Shown here piece by piece: positions 33,608 to 40,321 of a stretch of 40,321 bases of DNA; within the stretch, counting starts at the first letter, position 1, and every line of letters begins with the position of its first letter. The notes beneath the pieces are model-generated. The model searched no databases and was not told where the DNA came from. It worked only from the letters and a program-made list of their open reading frames with translations. The translations under genes and the position numbers were made by a program. Source of the stretch: Chitinophagaceae bacterium (GTDB lineage: Bacteria; Bacteroidota; Bacteroidia; Chitinophagales; Chitinophagaceae); NCBI GenBank assembly GCA_026415715.1, contig JAOAGO010000025.1, positions 1 to 40,321 of the forward strand, in the 5' to 3' direction.

Positions 33608-34372
33608 TTACTCCTCCCGCAGGGCATGGCCCGTGAGATGGATAAAGACATCTTCCAGATTTGCTTTTTTTACTACCCTTGGCCTTTCAAAACCCTGAGC
33701 CAACAGGTCATCAATCAGTTTGTCCGGCGTATCCAAAGCAATAATTTTTCCCTCATCCATAATAGCTACCCTGTCGCACAAATATTCGGCTTCATCCATG
33801 TAATGCGTAGTTATGATAACCGTGGTTCCTTTTTGGCGGATTTCTTTAATCAGCTCCCATAAACTTCTCCGCGCCTGGGGGTCCAACCCTGTTGTAGGCT
33901 CATCCAAAAAAATAATCTTCGGTTTGTTTATCAGTGTGGTGGCTATGGAAAACCGTTGTTTCTGTCCGCCGCTCAGTTCTTTAACCTTAGCCCGTGCTTT
34001 ATCTTCCAGATTTACCATACGCAGCAGTTCCCTGGCATGTACCGGCTCATTGTACAAACCCGAAAACAATTCAATCAACTGCAGCAAATTCAGTCCCGGA
34101 TAAAATCCGCTGCTTTGCAACTGCACCCCGATGATTTTTTTGATTTCCCGAGGTTGTGTGTCCAAATCATAACCCGCTATAAATACTTTGCCCGATGTTT
34201 TCGGGCGCAGGGTTTCCATAATTTCCAGCGTAGTGGATTTTCCCGCACCGTTTGGCCCCAGTAATCCGAAAATTTCACCTTCCCGCACTTCAAACGATAT
34301 GCCTTTTACAGCTTCCAGTTCGCCGTATTTTTTTACCAGTTCTTTTACTGTAATAATAATGTTTTCCATCAT
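33608..34372 (-). CDS. ABC transporter ATP-binding protein (CcmA/DrrA-like)
   Basis: A 254-residue ABC ATPase of the exporter class. It shows Walker A GPNGAGKST (residues 39-47), the Q-loop in IGVQLQSSGFYPGL, the signature LSGGQKQRFSIA, Walker B KIIFLDEPTTGLDP and the switch histidine in TTHYMDEAEYLCD. The C-terminal part after about residue 215 (ERPRVVKKANLEDVFIHLTGHALREE) is the DrrA/NatA-like tail that reads the permease. No ABC-2 type permease is adjacent; it lies 12 bp before a Nudix gene and 9 bp after fbp. Either M1 or M2 (34369) may start translation. The permease must be encoded elsewhere, so the substrate is unknown. Confidence 0.9.
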   Translation of the reverse strand: MMENIIITVKELVKKYGELEAVKGISFEVREGEIFGLLGPNGAGKSTTLEIMETLRPKTSGKVFIAGYDLDTQPREIKKIIGVQLQSSGFYPGLNLLQLIELFSGLYNEPVHARELLRMVNLEDKARAKVKELSGGQKQRFSIATTLINKPKIIFLDEPTTGLDPQARRSLWELIKEIRQKGTTVIITTHYMDEAEYLCDRVAIMDEGKIIALDTPDKLIDDLLAQGFERPRVVKKANLEDVFIHLTGHALREE

Positions 34373-34381
34373 ACGGTTTTT

Positions 34382-35392
34382 TCATGAAGCCAGATATTGT
34401 TCCAGTTCTTCCATCATCAGACGACTGCCGATAAACAACGGGGTTCGCTGATGCAACTCAACAGGCTGTATATCCAGAATATTTGTTTTTCCGTCAGTGG
34501 CTTTACCGCCGGCCACCTGCATTATAAAGGCAAAAGGATTACATTCGTACATCAGCCGCAGTTTACCCTTAGGCCTATCAATAGTACCGGGATACATAAA
34601 AATGCCCCCTTTAATAAGGTTGCGATGCACATCGGCCACCATACTGCCAATGTACCGTTGGGTATATGGCCCGCCGTCGGCTTTTGTTTTTTTCTGACAG
34701 GCCTCTATATACCGGCGCACTTTTTCATCGTATTGAAAAAAATTTCCGTGATTTACCGAATATATTTTTCCTCTTTCAGGACACTTTATATCCGGATGGC
34801 TAAGCGTCCACTCTCCTATCGAAGGGTCTAACGTAAATCCGTTTACACCGCGGCGGGTAGCATACACCAGCATGGAAGAAGAACCATACACAATATAACC
34901 TGCCGCCACCTGCCTGTTGCCCGGTTGCAGAAAATCTTCTCTTGTTACCACCGTGCCGATTGGCGATAAGCGGCGATACACCGAAAATATGGTTCCGATA
35001 GAAACATTCACATCTATATTGCTGCTGCCGTCCAGCGGGTCAAACATGCATACGTATTTCGACTGTATGCTTTTGGCATCATCAAACGCCACAAAGTCCG
35101 GCAGCTCTTCGCTGGCAATTCCCGCACAGGCAATCCCGTGCCGCAAAACGCCCATCATCTGTTCGTTGGCATAAACATCCAGCTTTTTTACTTCTTCACC
35201 TTGCACATTCACGTCGCCCGTATCGCCCAAAATGTCCACCAGCCCCGCCTTGTTTACTTCCCGATGAATACGCTTGCCGGCCAACCCTATGTTGCGCAGC
35301 AAATGCGAAAGTTCTCCCGTAGCCTGCGGAACATCCCTTAGCTGCTGAATGGTAAACTCATCTAAGGTCTGCACCTTGCGGTTAACAATCAT
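34382..35392 (-). CDS. fbp: Fructose-1,6-bisphosphatase, class I
   Basis: A 336-residue gluconeogenic enzyme that hydrolyses fructose 1,6-bisphosphate to fructose 6-phosphate. The metal-binding motif DPLDGSSNID begins at residue 118 and a second metal ligand pair lies in GIASEELPDF (E95, E96). Other family marks are GDTGDVNVQGEEVKKLDVYAN, YVCMFDPLDG and the sugar-phosphate-binding region with PKGKLRLMYECNPFAFI. The length is normal for class I. A -7 box, TAGCTTTG, lies at 35413-35420, 20 nt before the ATG. It seems to head a run with the ABC ATPase (9 bp downstream) and the Nudix gene. Confidence 0.97.
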   Translation of the reverse strand: MIVNRKVQTLDEFTIQQLRDVPQATGELSHLLRNIGLAGKRIHREVNKAGLVDILGDTGDVNVQGEEVKKLDVYANEQMMGVLRHGIACAGIASEELPDFVAFDDAKSIQSKYVCMFDPLDGSSNIDVNVSIGTIFSVYRRLSPIGTVVTREDFLQPGNRQVAAGYIVYGSSSMLVYATRRGVNGFTLDPSIGEWTLSHPDIKCPERGKIYSVNHGNFFQYDEKVRRYIEACQKKTKADGGPYTQRYIGSMVADVHRNLIKGGIFMYPGTIDRPKGKLRLMYECNPFAFIMQVAGGKATDGKTNILDIQPVELHQRTPLFIGSRLMMEELEQYLAS

Positions 35393-35412
35393 ACATTTCT
35401 ATTTACATCCGG

Positions 35413-35420
35413 CAAAGCTA
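35413..35420 (-). promoter_or_regulatory. fbp -7 promoter box
   Basis: The minus strand reads TAGCTTTG, an exact TAnnTTTG match, 20 nt before the fbp ATG. No TTG is seen at the usual distance upstream. Confidence 0.5.
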
Positions 35421-35449
35421 AGCGGAACAAATTAATTTTAATGATTTGG

Positions 35450-35625
35450 GGCTCTCATCGTCCCGCCTGCGACGGGCAGGTTCGCTGCTCCTCTTTCGTC
35501 CGGTGTCCTTCGGGCTGTCGGTGCTCACTCCACCGCAAAAGGCAAATCACAGTTCGCACCCTGCCGAAAATCGGCAGGCCCTCCGGCCACCGCAGCCCTT
35601 CACCTGCACCAATTCTGTTCAGCTT
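35450..35625. repeat. GC-rich palindromic intergenic element, likely dispersed repeat
   Basis: The only gap above 300 bp (35393-35781) holds a block whose composition is unlike the rest: 41 of 60 bases in 35461-35520 are G or C. It is full of short palindromes, including CCTGCCGA/TCGGCAGG (35560-35567 with 35571-35578), CCTGC/GCAGG (35466-35470 with 35476-35480) and the overlapping CCCG/CGGG (35462-35465 with 35473-35476). The style (CCCGCCTGCGACGGGCAGG, then TCCGGTGTCCTTCGGGCTGTCGG) resembles intergenic repeats I recall from Bacteroidota genomes. Short open frames across it have no protein-like features. Outside the block the gap is AT-rich with nothing recognisable besides the fbp promoter. 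Confidence 0.6.
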
Positions 35626-35781
35626 TTTATTATTGGCAACAAGAAAAGGCGTAAAGGAAATTATGCAAAAAAAATGAAACCCCGTAATCAGTCAGATTCA
35701 AATTCACATGAACGAATGTGCAATAAATAACAATGTAGGAGAAATTCATCAACAAATAAATAAAACCTGATGCTAAAACCA

Positions 35782-36084
35782 CTAAGCTTGATTTTTTCCG
35801 GAAGGTTTATTTGCAATACTGAAAAGCAAGCCTGCCGCTACAACCACATCTACAATATTCCAAAGGGTGCGGCCTAATGCCACTTTAAAGAAAGGCTGAA
35901 AGAGCAAAGCCAGCCCTATGTAAATAAACATCTCCGTTTCGTTGTTTTTTTCATGCGCCAGATAAGCCAGCGCCGAAAATCCGGCAAAGCTGATAAATCG
36001 TACAAACTGATAGTAACCATAAGGCATGTCGGCTAAACACAAAAGCAACAAAACGGACAATCCGATTTTGATGGGTTTTTCCAT
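35782..36084 (-). CDS. Small membrane protein, DUF6804-like
   Basis: A 100-residue protein with about four short transmembrane segments (IGLSVLLLLCLADM, FISFAGFSALAYLAHE, MFIYIGLALLFQPFF, IVDVVVAAGLLFSIAN). The pattern MPYGYYQFVRF, followed by LAYLAHEKN and ALLFQPFFKVALGRTLWNIVDV, fits the DUF6804 family of unknown function. It follows the 71-residue membrane protein gene with only 1 bp between stop and start, so the two are cotranscribed and may act together. The function is not known. Confidence 0.75.
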   Translation of the reverse strand: MEKPIKIGLSVLLLLCLADMPYGYYQFVRFISFAGFSALAYLAHEKNNETEMFIYIGLALLFQPFFKVALGRTLWNIVDVVVAAGLLFSIANKPSGKNQA

Positions 36085-36085
36085 A

Positions 36086-36301
36086 TCAATCCATTTTGCT
36101 CAAAATGGCAAAAACGATAAAACCGGCTATAAAGTGAAAGATAGCGCCTATCATTCCCCATGCAATCAAAAAAAGTAATGCCCCGCCAAAACTGTCCGGG
36201 TCAACAAGTTTCCATGCCAAAACACCCGACCCTATCCAGGCAGCTATATAAACTGCTACTGCAGCCAGGCTCAGGCATCCGTTATTATCTGAATAAGGCA
36301 T
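36086..36301 (-). CDS. Small hypothetical membrane protein
   Basis: A 71-residue protein with about two to three transmembrane segments (LAAVAVYIAAWIGSGVLAWKL, GALLFLIAWGMIGAIFHFIAG and FIVFAILSK). There is no motif that I recognise. An acidic loop, VDPDSFGG, joins the first two. Its ATG is preceded by A/T-rich sequence with TACTTTTT (one mismatch to the -7 box) a few bases upstream. The tight join to the DUF6804-like gene makes it a likely real gene despite its size. Confidence 0.6.
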   Translation of the reverse strand: MPYSDNNGCLSLAAVAVYIAAWIGSGVLAWKLVDPDSFGGALLFLIAWGMIGAIFHFIAGFIVFAILSKMD

Positions 36302-36381
36302 AAAAAAGTAAAATGAAAGTAAAAAAATTTATGGTACTTTTCTACCGTTACACAGTAACATCTTAAGAACTTAGACGCCGT

Positions 36382-37446
36382 TTATTTTTTCGTCGAAATC
36401 AGAAACACAGCCGGCACGGGACGTTGTCCCGTAGCGTCAGACGGGCGAATGGTTTCCCTGCCGTTCACCAATAAACAACTGCTTCCTCCCCCGTCAAGAT
36501 TAATGGCTTCCACACAACCCAGTTCCTGAAGCATTCGGGCCAGTTGGGGCAAGGTAGCTCCTTCAGCTACGCCCGGCCTTCTGCCTTCCACAACCAGCAG
36601 TATCAGTTTTTGGTCCCGGGTGTAACCCATCGCAGTGCGGGGGTGCCTGTCTTCAATGGCTTTGCCCGCAAATTTTAATTCTTCATTATTCGTTATCCGT
36701 ATTTTCCCGTTTTGTAGCAGCACCGGCCCGCCGCCGATTGCCGTTTTCATTTTCCAGCGGCGCCACGATATGTTGCGGCCGGAAAGACTGTCATTCATTT
36801 TGCGTACAACCCTTTTTAAATCATTAAAAGTAAAAGCCGGTTCGTGATTCTTTACGGGGTAAAAGACATCAGAGAGTATATAAGCATGCTTTTGCACAGA
36901 ATCCGTAAAAATCCAGGCTACGTCAGCTTTTCTGTTTTTACTGATGCCTATAGCGCTCCCCGGGGCATGCCGGAATAACAGTGTATCCTGTCCCCGTCCG
37001 GGTGTGGTGTGTAAATGATAAGCCAGAATTTTCCCGTTCCGCATCACCAGATTCAGATTGCTGTTTGTCTGAAAAGAAAAAAATGTCCCGTTCATCACTA
37101 CAGCCGGCTGATTGTTCTTTTCAAAAAACTGATGTGGAGTGAGCCTTCTGCCCCGTGTAGTATCGGTTGAAAAAACCAGCCGTTTGTCTTTTAGGTTAGC
37201 AAGTACGTAAAATGCAATATTCGGGCGGCCATCCAACGAGTCGGTCGTTTTAAAAACCCTGAGCCCGGCCGGCAAAGGCTGATAAAGAGAATCTGCAGGT
37301 CTCCAATGCAGCTGACCGAAAACCGGAACGTAAAAAAGGGTAAATCCGAAACGGAATAAAAAGAAAAAAATAAATTGATTTTTTTGACGAATTTTCAAAT
37401 GTGCATTGAAAAATACCGGTATCTGTTTCATGAAATGAAAATCCAT
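36382..37446 (-). CDS. Phosphodiester glycosidase family protein (NAGPA domain)
   Basis: A 354-residue protein with an N-terminal hydrophobic segment (about residues 25-43), so probably exported. The NAGPA-type domain (about 75-352) shows NGTFF (119-123), GGGPVLL (238-244), EDRHPRTAMGYT (265-276) and NLDGGGSSCLL (316-326), the motifs of the family that includes the mammalian uncovering enzyme, which removes GlcNAc from a phosphodiester. Bacterial members are thought to act on cell-wall or exopolysaccharide phosphodiesters, but the substrate here is unknown. M6 (37431) is an alternative start. It lies 43 bp downstream of the lipA stop on the same strand. Confidence 0.87.
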   Translation of the reverse strand: MDFHFMKQIPVFFNAHLKIRQKNQFIFFFLFRFGFTLFYVPVFGQLHWRPADSLYQPLPAGLRVFKTTDSLDGRPNIAFYVLANLKDKRLVFSTDTTRGRRLTPHQFFEKNNQPAVVMNGTFFSFQTNSNLNLVMRNGKILAYHLHTTPGRGQDTLLFRHAPGSAIGISKNRKADVAWIFTDSVQKHAYILSDVFYPVKNHEPAFTFNDLKRVVRKMNDSLSGRNISWRRWKMKTAIGGGPVLLQNGKIRITNNEELKFAGKAIEDRHPRTAMGYTRDQKLILLVVEGRRPGVAEGATLPQLARMLQELGCVEAINLDGGGSSCLLVNGRETIRPSDATGQRPVPAVFLISTKK

Positions 37447-37489
37447 CGGCTACTGAATTTTGCCGGCCGGCTACTGATGGCAGGTTATT

Positions 37490-38449
37490 TCATGCTGAAA
37501 TGTATTTTACCGGATGGCCGTTTCCTGATGCTTTTTGTTCTTCCCACTCTTTGCGGCCCAACCCCGGAATCACATGTTTTTCGCTGTGGTAGCTGGAACG
37601 CACCAGAGGACCGCTTTCCACGTAGTCAAATCCGATTTCGTAAGCAATTTCTTTCAGTTCGGCAAATTCATCGGGATGCACAAAACGATGTACCGGCAAA
37701 TGCTGCGGAGTAGGCTGAAGATATTGTCCCAGCGTTACCACATCACAGCCCGCCTGATATAGGTCTTTCAACGTTTGTATCACTTCCTCTTTCGTTTCAC
37801 CCAATCCCAGCATGATGCCGCTTTTCGTGCGCATTCCCCCTTTTTTCAATACGGATATCACTTCCATGCTTCGCCAGTATTTGGCCTGAATACGCACCTG
37901 TCGGGTGAGGCGTTCTACCGTTTCTATGTTGTGACTTACCACTTCGGGCGCCGCATCAATAATGCGTTGTATATTTTCCTTCTGTCCTTTAAAATCAGGT
38001 ATCAGCGTTTCCAGCGTGGTTTCGGGATTTAATGTTTTTACTGCTTTTATGGTATTATACCAGATGACGGAACCGCCGTCTTTCAGATCATCCCGGTCTA
38101 CTGAAGTGATTACGGCGTGTTTTACTTTCATCAGATATATGGCTTCTGCCACACGTTGCGGCTCATCCCAATCTACGGGTCCGGGTCTTCCCGTAGCCAC
38201 GGCGCAAAAGCCGCAACTTCGGGTACATACGTTTCCCAATATCATGAAAGTGGCTGTGCCGGCGCCCCAGCATTCGCCCATATTCGGACAATTGCCGCTT
38301 TCGCAAATGGTGTGCAATTTGTAACGATCTACCAACCCCCGTACATGCCGGTATTCTTCGCCAACGGGTAGCTTTACCCTCAGCCAATGTGGCTTTTTCG
38401 GACGGGGTGTCAAAGATTCCGTAGCCGTAATATTATCTGTTGTCATCAT
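37490..38449 (-). CDS. lipA: Lipoyl synthase
   Basis: A 319-residue radical-SAM enzyme that inserts two sulfurs into protein-bound octanoate to make lipoate. The auxiliary cluster cysteines are C49, C54 and C60 ([12 protein letters not shown]), and the radical-SAM cluster is C75, C79 and C82 (CTRSCGFC). The C-terminal serine ligand is in the RSSYHSEKH region. The length is normal. M1 or M2 may start. A perfect -7 box lies at 38455-38462 with only 5 nt before the ATG. The octanoyltransferase lipB is not adjacent. Confidence 0.97.
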   Translation of the reverse strand: MMTTDNITATESLTPRPKKPHWLRVKLPVGEEYRHVRGLVDRYKLHTICESGNCPNMGECWGAGTATFMILGNVCTRSCGFCAVATGRPGPVDWDEPQRVAEAIYLMKVKHAVITSVDRDDLKDGGSVIWYNTIKAVKTLNPETTLETLIPDFKGQKENIQRIIDAAPEVVSHNIETVERLTRQVRIQAKYWRSMEVISVLKKGGMRTKSGIMLGLGETKEEVIQTLKDLYQAGCDVVTLGQYLQPTPQHLPVHRFVHPDEFAELKEIAYEIGFDYVESGPLVRSSYHSEKHVIPGLGRKEWEEQKASGNGHPVKYISA

Positions 38450-38454
38450 TTCTG

Positions 38455-38462
38455 CAAACCTA
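38455..38462 (-). promoter_or_regulatory. lipA -7 promoter box
   Basis: The minus strand reads TAGGTTTG, an exact TAnnTTTG match, ending 5 nt before the ATG at 38449. The lipA transcript is therefore predicted to start at or next to the start codon. Confidence 0.5.
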
Positions 38463-38535
38463 CTGAAAATTTATTCAGCCTGAATGTTTTGTCTTGAATG
38501 TACCAAAATGAAAAAAATTTACTGTTCGAACGAAG

Positions 38536-39354
38536 CTAATTTCTGCGGTGGCCGAATAGAAGAGCTATATGTCCCTGAAAGAAAAATTGCCTTTGTTTTT
38601 GCTTTACCATGATAGGTATTTTGGAAAAATAAACATCAGCACTGACTCCGATTTCCACACCGGATACCGTTTCATTAAAACGGGCAAAGTCAAAACTCAG
38701 CGAGCTTTTCACAAAAAGCCCGGGCCTTAATTTGATTTCATTCCATCCCTTGGTAAATCCGGTTCCTCCGATAATTCCGGTGCCTAAAAACAAAGCGCTG
38801 TCAGCAGACGTATATTTTATAATCTTTGTCCTTCCCGGAGTGGAAGGATCTTCCACCTCCAGATAATAAGGTCGTAAAAGGCCGAGCGAAAGCCCGCCGC
38901 CGTATTTTACAAACACGGCAATCCCGTTCTTATTGCCTTTTTGTCCAAGCATAATCTGTTCGCCGTAGCCCGGTTTCAGTTGATAAAAATAATTTTCCTT
39001 GGCATAGATATACGGATTGCCGAAAAGAAATCCGTTGTTGGATTGTTTATTTTCTTTCGGGTGCTTTATTTCGGTGAAGTCAACACTGTAATATTGGGTT
39101 TTGTGGGCGGTTTTCATACGTCCGGTTTCAAAAAATATGCCGTACCCGTTGGTTCGCAACTGTGCCCCTAATACCGTTTGTTTGCTGAACAGTAACACGC
39201 CTTCTTCAGACTGCCGGATCATTTCATTGATTTTTCGCCTTCGCTCTTCCCTTTTTTGCTGCTTTGCCGTTTTGCGGGAATCTTCCTGTTGTGCATATAC
39301 TGCTGCAGAGAGCAAAAAAAACAAACCCAATAATAAAAATCTGATATTGTTCAT
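38536..39354 (-). CDS. Secreted outer-membrane barrel-like protein, function unknown
   Basis: A 272-residue protein with a clear signal peptide (residues 1-22, ending AVYAQ). A short basic helix (KTAKQQKREERRRKINEMI) follows, then a beta-rich part with alternating hydrophobic residues and a barrel-like pattern (VLGAQLRTNGYGIFFETGRM, YYSVDFTEIKHPKE, GYGEQIMLGQ, AVFVKYGGGLSLGLL, FFFQGHIALLFGHRR). This layout is seen in conserved Bacteroidota proteins of unknown role, but I cannot name a family. It is a single gene between the lipA-containing run and osmC. It may be an outer-membrane protein; no ligand or partner is visible. Confidence 0.72.
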   Translation of the reverse strand: MNNIRFLLLGLFFLLSAAVYAQQEDSRKTAKQQKREERRRKINEMIRQSEEGVLLFSKQTVLGAQLRTNGYGIFFETGRMKTAHKTQYYSVDFTEIKHPKENKQSNNGFLFGNPYIYAKENYFYQLKPGYGEQIMLGQKGNKNGIAVFVKYGGGLSLGLLRPYYLEVEDPSTPGRTKIIKYTSADSALFLGTGIIGGTGFTKGWNEIKLRPGLFVKSSLSFDFARFNETVSGVEIGVSADVYFSKIPIMVKQKQRQFFFQGHIALLFGHRRN

Positions 39355-39437
39355 AAAGTTTTATTCAAACAGGCGTATGTGAAATTTAATGTTCCGCACA
39401 CCGATTAATAACGTAAATTTAGGGCAAAATATTTACA

Positions 39438-39854
39438 ATGACGGCAACCGTATTTTATTCCGGCGAATTGAGAACCGAATGTACCCACCTTCGCAGCGCT
39501 TCTACTTTTGAAACCGATGCCCCGGTGGATAATCACGGAAAAGGCGAACGTTTTTCACCTACCGACCTGCTGGCAACCAGTCTGGCCTGCTGCATGGTAA
39601 CCATCATGGGCATCAAGGCCCGAAGCATGGGTATGGATTTACCGGGAATAAAAATTGACGTATTAAAAATAATGAAATCCGATCCCCGCCGGGTGGGCGG
39701 CATTGAACTTACTTTTCATATACCCGAACAGTTGCTGCATTTGGATGAAAAAACAATAATCATACTGAAACATGCGGCACATCATTGCCCGGTAATGAAA
39801 AGCATTCATCCCGACATTGAAGTGAAAGTAAACTGGGGCGCCTGGGAACGGTGA
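39438..39854 (+). CDS. OsmC family protein
   Basis: A 138-residue OsmC/Ohr-type peroxiredoxin-like protein that reduces organic hydroperoxides with two cysteines. The cysteines are C51 or C52 in SLACCMVTIMG and C117 in HHCPVMKSI, the second in the family motif. The N-terminus has FETDAPVDNHGKGERFSPTDLLATSLA, a typical OsmC block. The length is normal. A one-mismatch -7 box, TAAATTTA, lies at 39414-39421, 16 nt before the ATG. Its nearest relatives are the general OsmC-like group rather than true Ohr. Confidence 0.92.
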   Translation: MTATVFYSGELRTECTHLRSASTFETDAPVDNHGKGERFSPTDLLATSLACCMVTIMGIKARSMGMDLPGIKIDVLKIMKSDPRRVGGIELTFHIPEQLLHLDEKTIIILKHAAHHCPVMKSIHPDIEVKVNWGAWER

Positions 39855-39971
39855 AAATTGTGTGCCGCAGGTATTTCTTTTCGGGGCGTCTCAGATTTCA
39901 ATGTCCGACTGAATTTTAAATTAATATAAATCTCTCTTCCTCAAATATTGTAGCACATAAACTCCGGCTAA

Positions 39972-40321
39972 CTATTTCAGCAGGGCATGGCCAACTGCAC
40001 ATTCCAGGCATCTTTTAAGGCTACAATATTCATTTTTTAATTCAATCAGTGCCTGACTGTCAAAAGCGCATTTGTTCTCTACTCCGTATTGCTCAAACCC
40101 CCGGGTAATGGAATTTTTTTCTGCTCTTGTTTTTTCCAGCCATTTCAGCGATCGCTCCCTGGCTGATTCCTGATTGTGATACAATCCGTAAGCAAATAAA
40201 ACCGGCGCTAAAGTGTTTATGATAAGATTATTCAGCATGTCGTTTCCGATTGACTTTTCCCTGAAAGTCGTTTTTTTTCCAAAGTGATAATGATATAACC
40301 AGTAATCGTGCGGTGTTACAC
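39972..40321 (-). CDS. DUF2851 family protein, C-terminal part (partial)
   Basis: The frame is open from the window end to the stop at 39972, giving about the last 116 residues. A methionine-start frame beginning at 40238 is only an internal fragment. The segment PHDYWLYHYHFGKK, then INTLAPVLFAYGLYHN, NSITRGFEQYGVENKCAFDSQALIELKNEYC and CLECAVGHALL fits the C-terminus of the Bacteroidota DUF2851 family, including its paired cysteines (CSLKRCLEC). The N-terminal 300 or so residues lie beyond the window. The function of the family is unknown. Confidence 0.82.
   Translation of the reverse strand, partial: VTPHDYWLYHYHFGKKTTFREKSIGNDMLNNLIINTLAPVLFAYGLYHNQESARERSLKWLEKTRAEKNSITRGFEQYGVENKCAFDSQALIELKNEYCSLKRCLECAVGHALLK

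Noticed and set aside
35446-35730. Open frame of 94 codons across the palindromic element
   Set aside because: Its composition follows the GC-rich hairpins, there is no promoter or ribosome-binding context, and no protein-like features are visible.
39972-40238. A complete 88-residue gene starting at 40238
   Set aside because: The frame continues without a stop to the window end, and the upstream residues match the DUF2851 family, so this is the C-terminal part of a longer protein.

Overview
The window reads as a chromosomal segment from a Bacteroidota bacterium, most likely Chitinophagales/Chitinophagaceae-like. The evidence is a SusC/SusD pair, carboxypeptidase-regulatory-domain TonB receptors, single-domain MCE and OstA-like envelope proteins, DUF2851, DUF4397 and DUF6804 proteins, a dnaE-trxA junction, and many promoters with the Bacteroidota -7 box TAnnTTTG instead of sigma-70 boxes. 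Most genes are ordinary housekeeping or envelope genes. There is no phage, IS, CRISPR or toxin-antitoxin system.

Layout. 1-6.2 kb: the 3' end of dnaE, thioredoxin, a membrane-anchored coiled-coil protein, holA, divergent ribF and purM, and a TonB-like gene that appears split by a -1 frameshift at an A6T slippery heptamer. 6.4-10.3 kb: an FtsE-like ATPase, converging on a three-gene minus-strand operon (Gfo/Idh/MocA oxidoreductase, then two GT4-type glycosyltransferases). 10.4-16.9 kb: a minus-strand nutrient-uptake operon, DeoR regulator > SusC > SusD > DUF4397 lipoprotein, ending in a strong terminator and preceded by three helically phased GCAAAAA repeats. 17-24.2 kb: an envelope block with a small beta-barrel protein, amidase > MCE protein > OstA/LptA-like protein on the minus strand, and a divergent LptD-like protein. 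24.4-26 kb: ung-plsC and a self-contained tRNA-Arg(TCT) unit. 26.2-30.8 kb: an orphan histidine ammonia-lyase converging on an orphan TonB-dependent receptor. 30.9-35.4 kb: purC, trhO, and a minus-strand fbp > ABC ATPase > Nudix run. 35.4-35.8 kb: the only gene-free stretch above 300 bp, holding a GC-rich palindromic element that looks like a dispersed intergenic repeat. 35.8-40.3 kb: two small membrane proteins, a NAGPA-like phosphodiester glycosidase, lipA, a secreted barrel-like protein, an OsmC protein and the C-terminal part of a DUF2851 protein.

I did not find an obviously new defence or biosynthetic system. The observations most worth a second look are: the frameshifted TonB/plug-like gene with an in-frame A AAA AAT heptamer; the repeated placement of TAnnTTTG boxes 3-6 nt before the start codon, which suggests leaderless mRNAs (purM, lipA, the Gfo/Idh gene, and less surely holA and a small OMP gene); the DeoR-controlled SusCD locus with phased upstream repeats; and the palindromic intergenic element. 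Family assignments come from reading motifs by eye. No database search was run.
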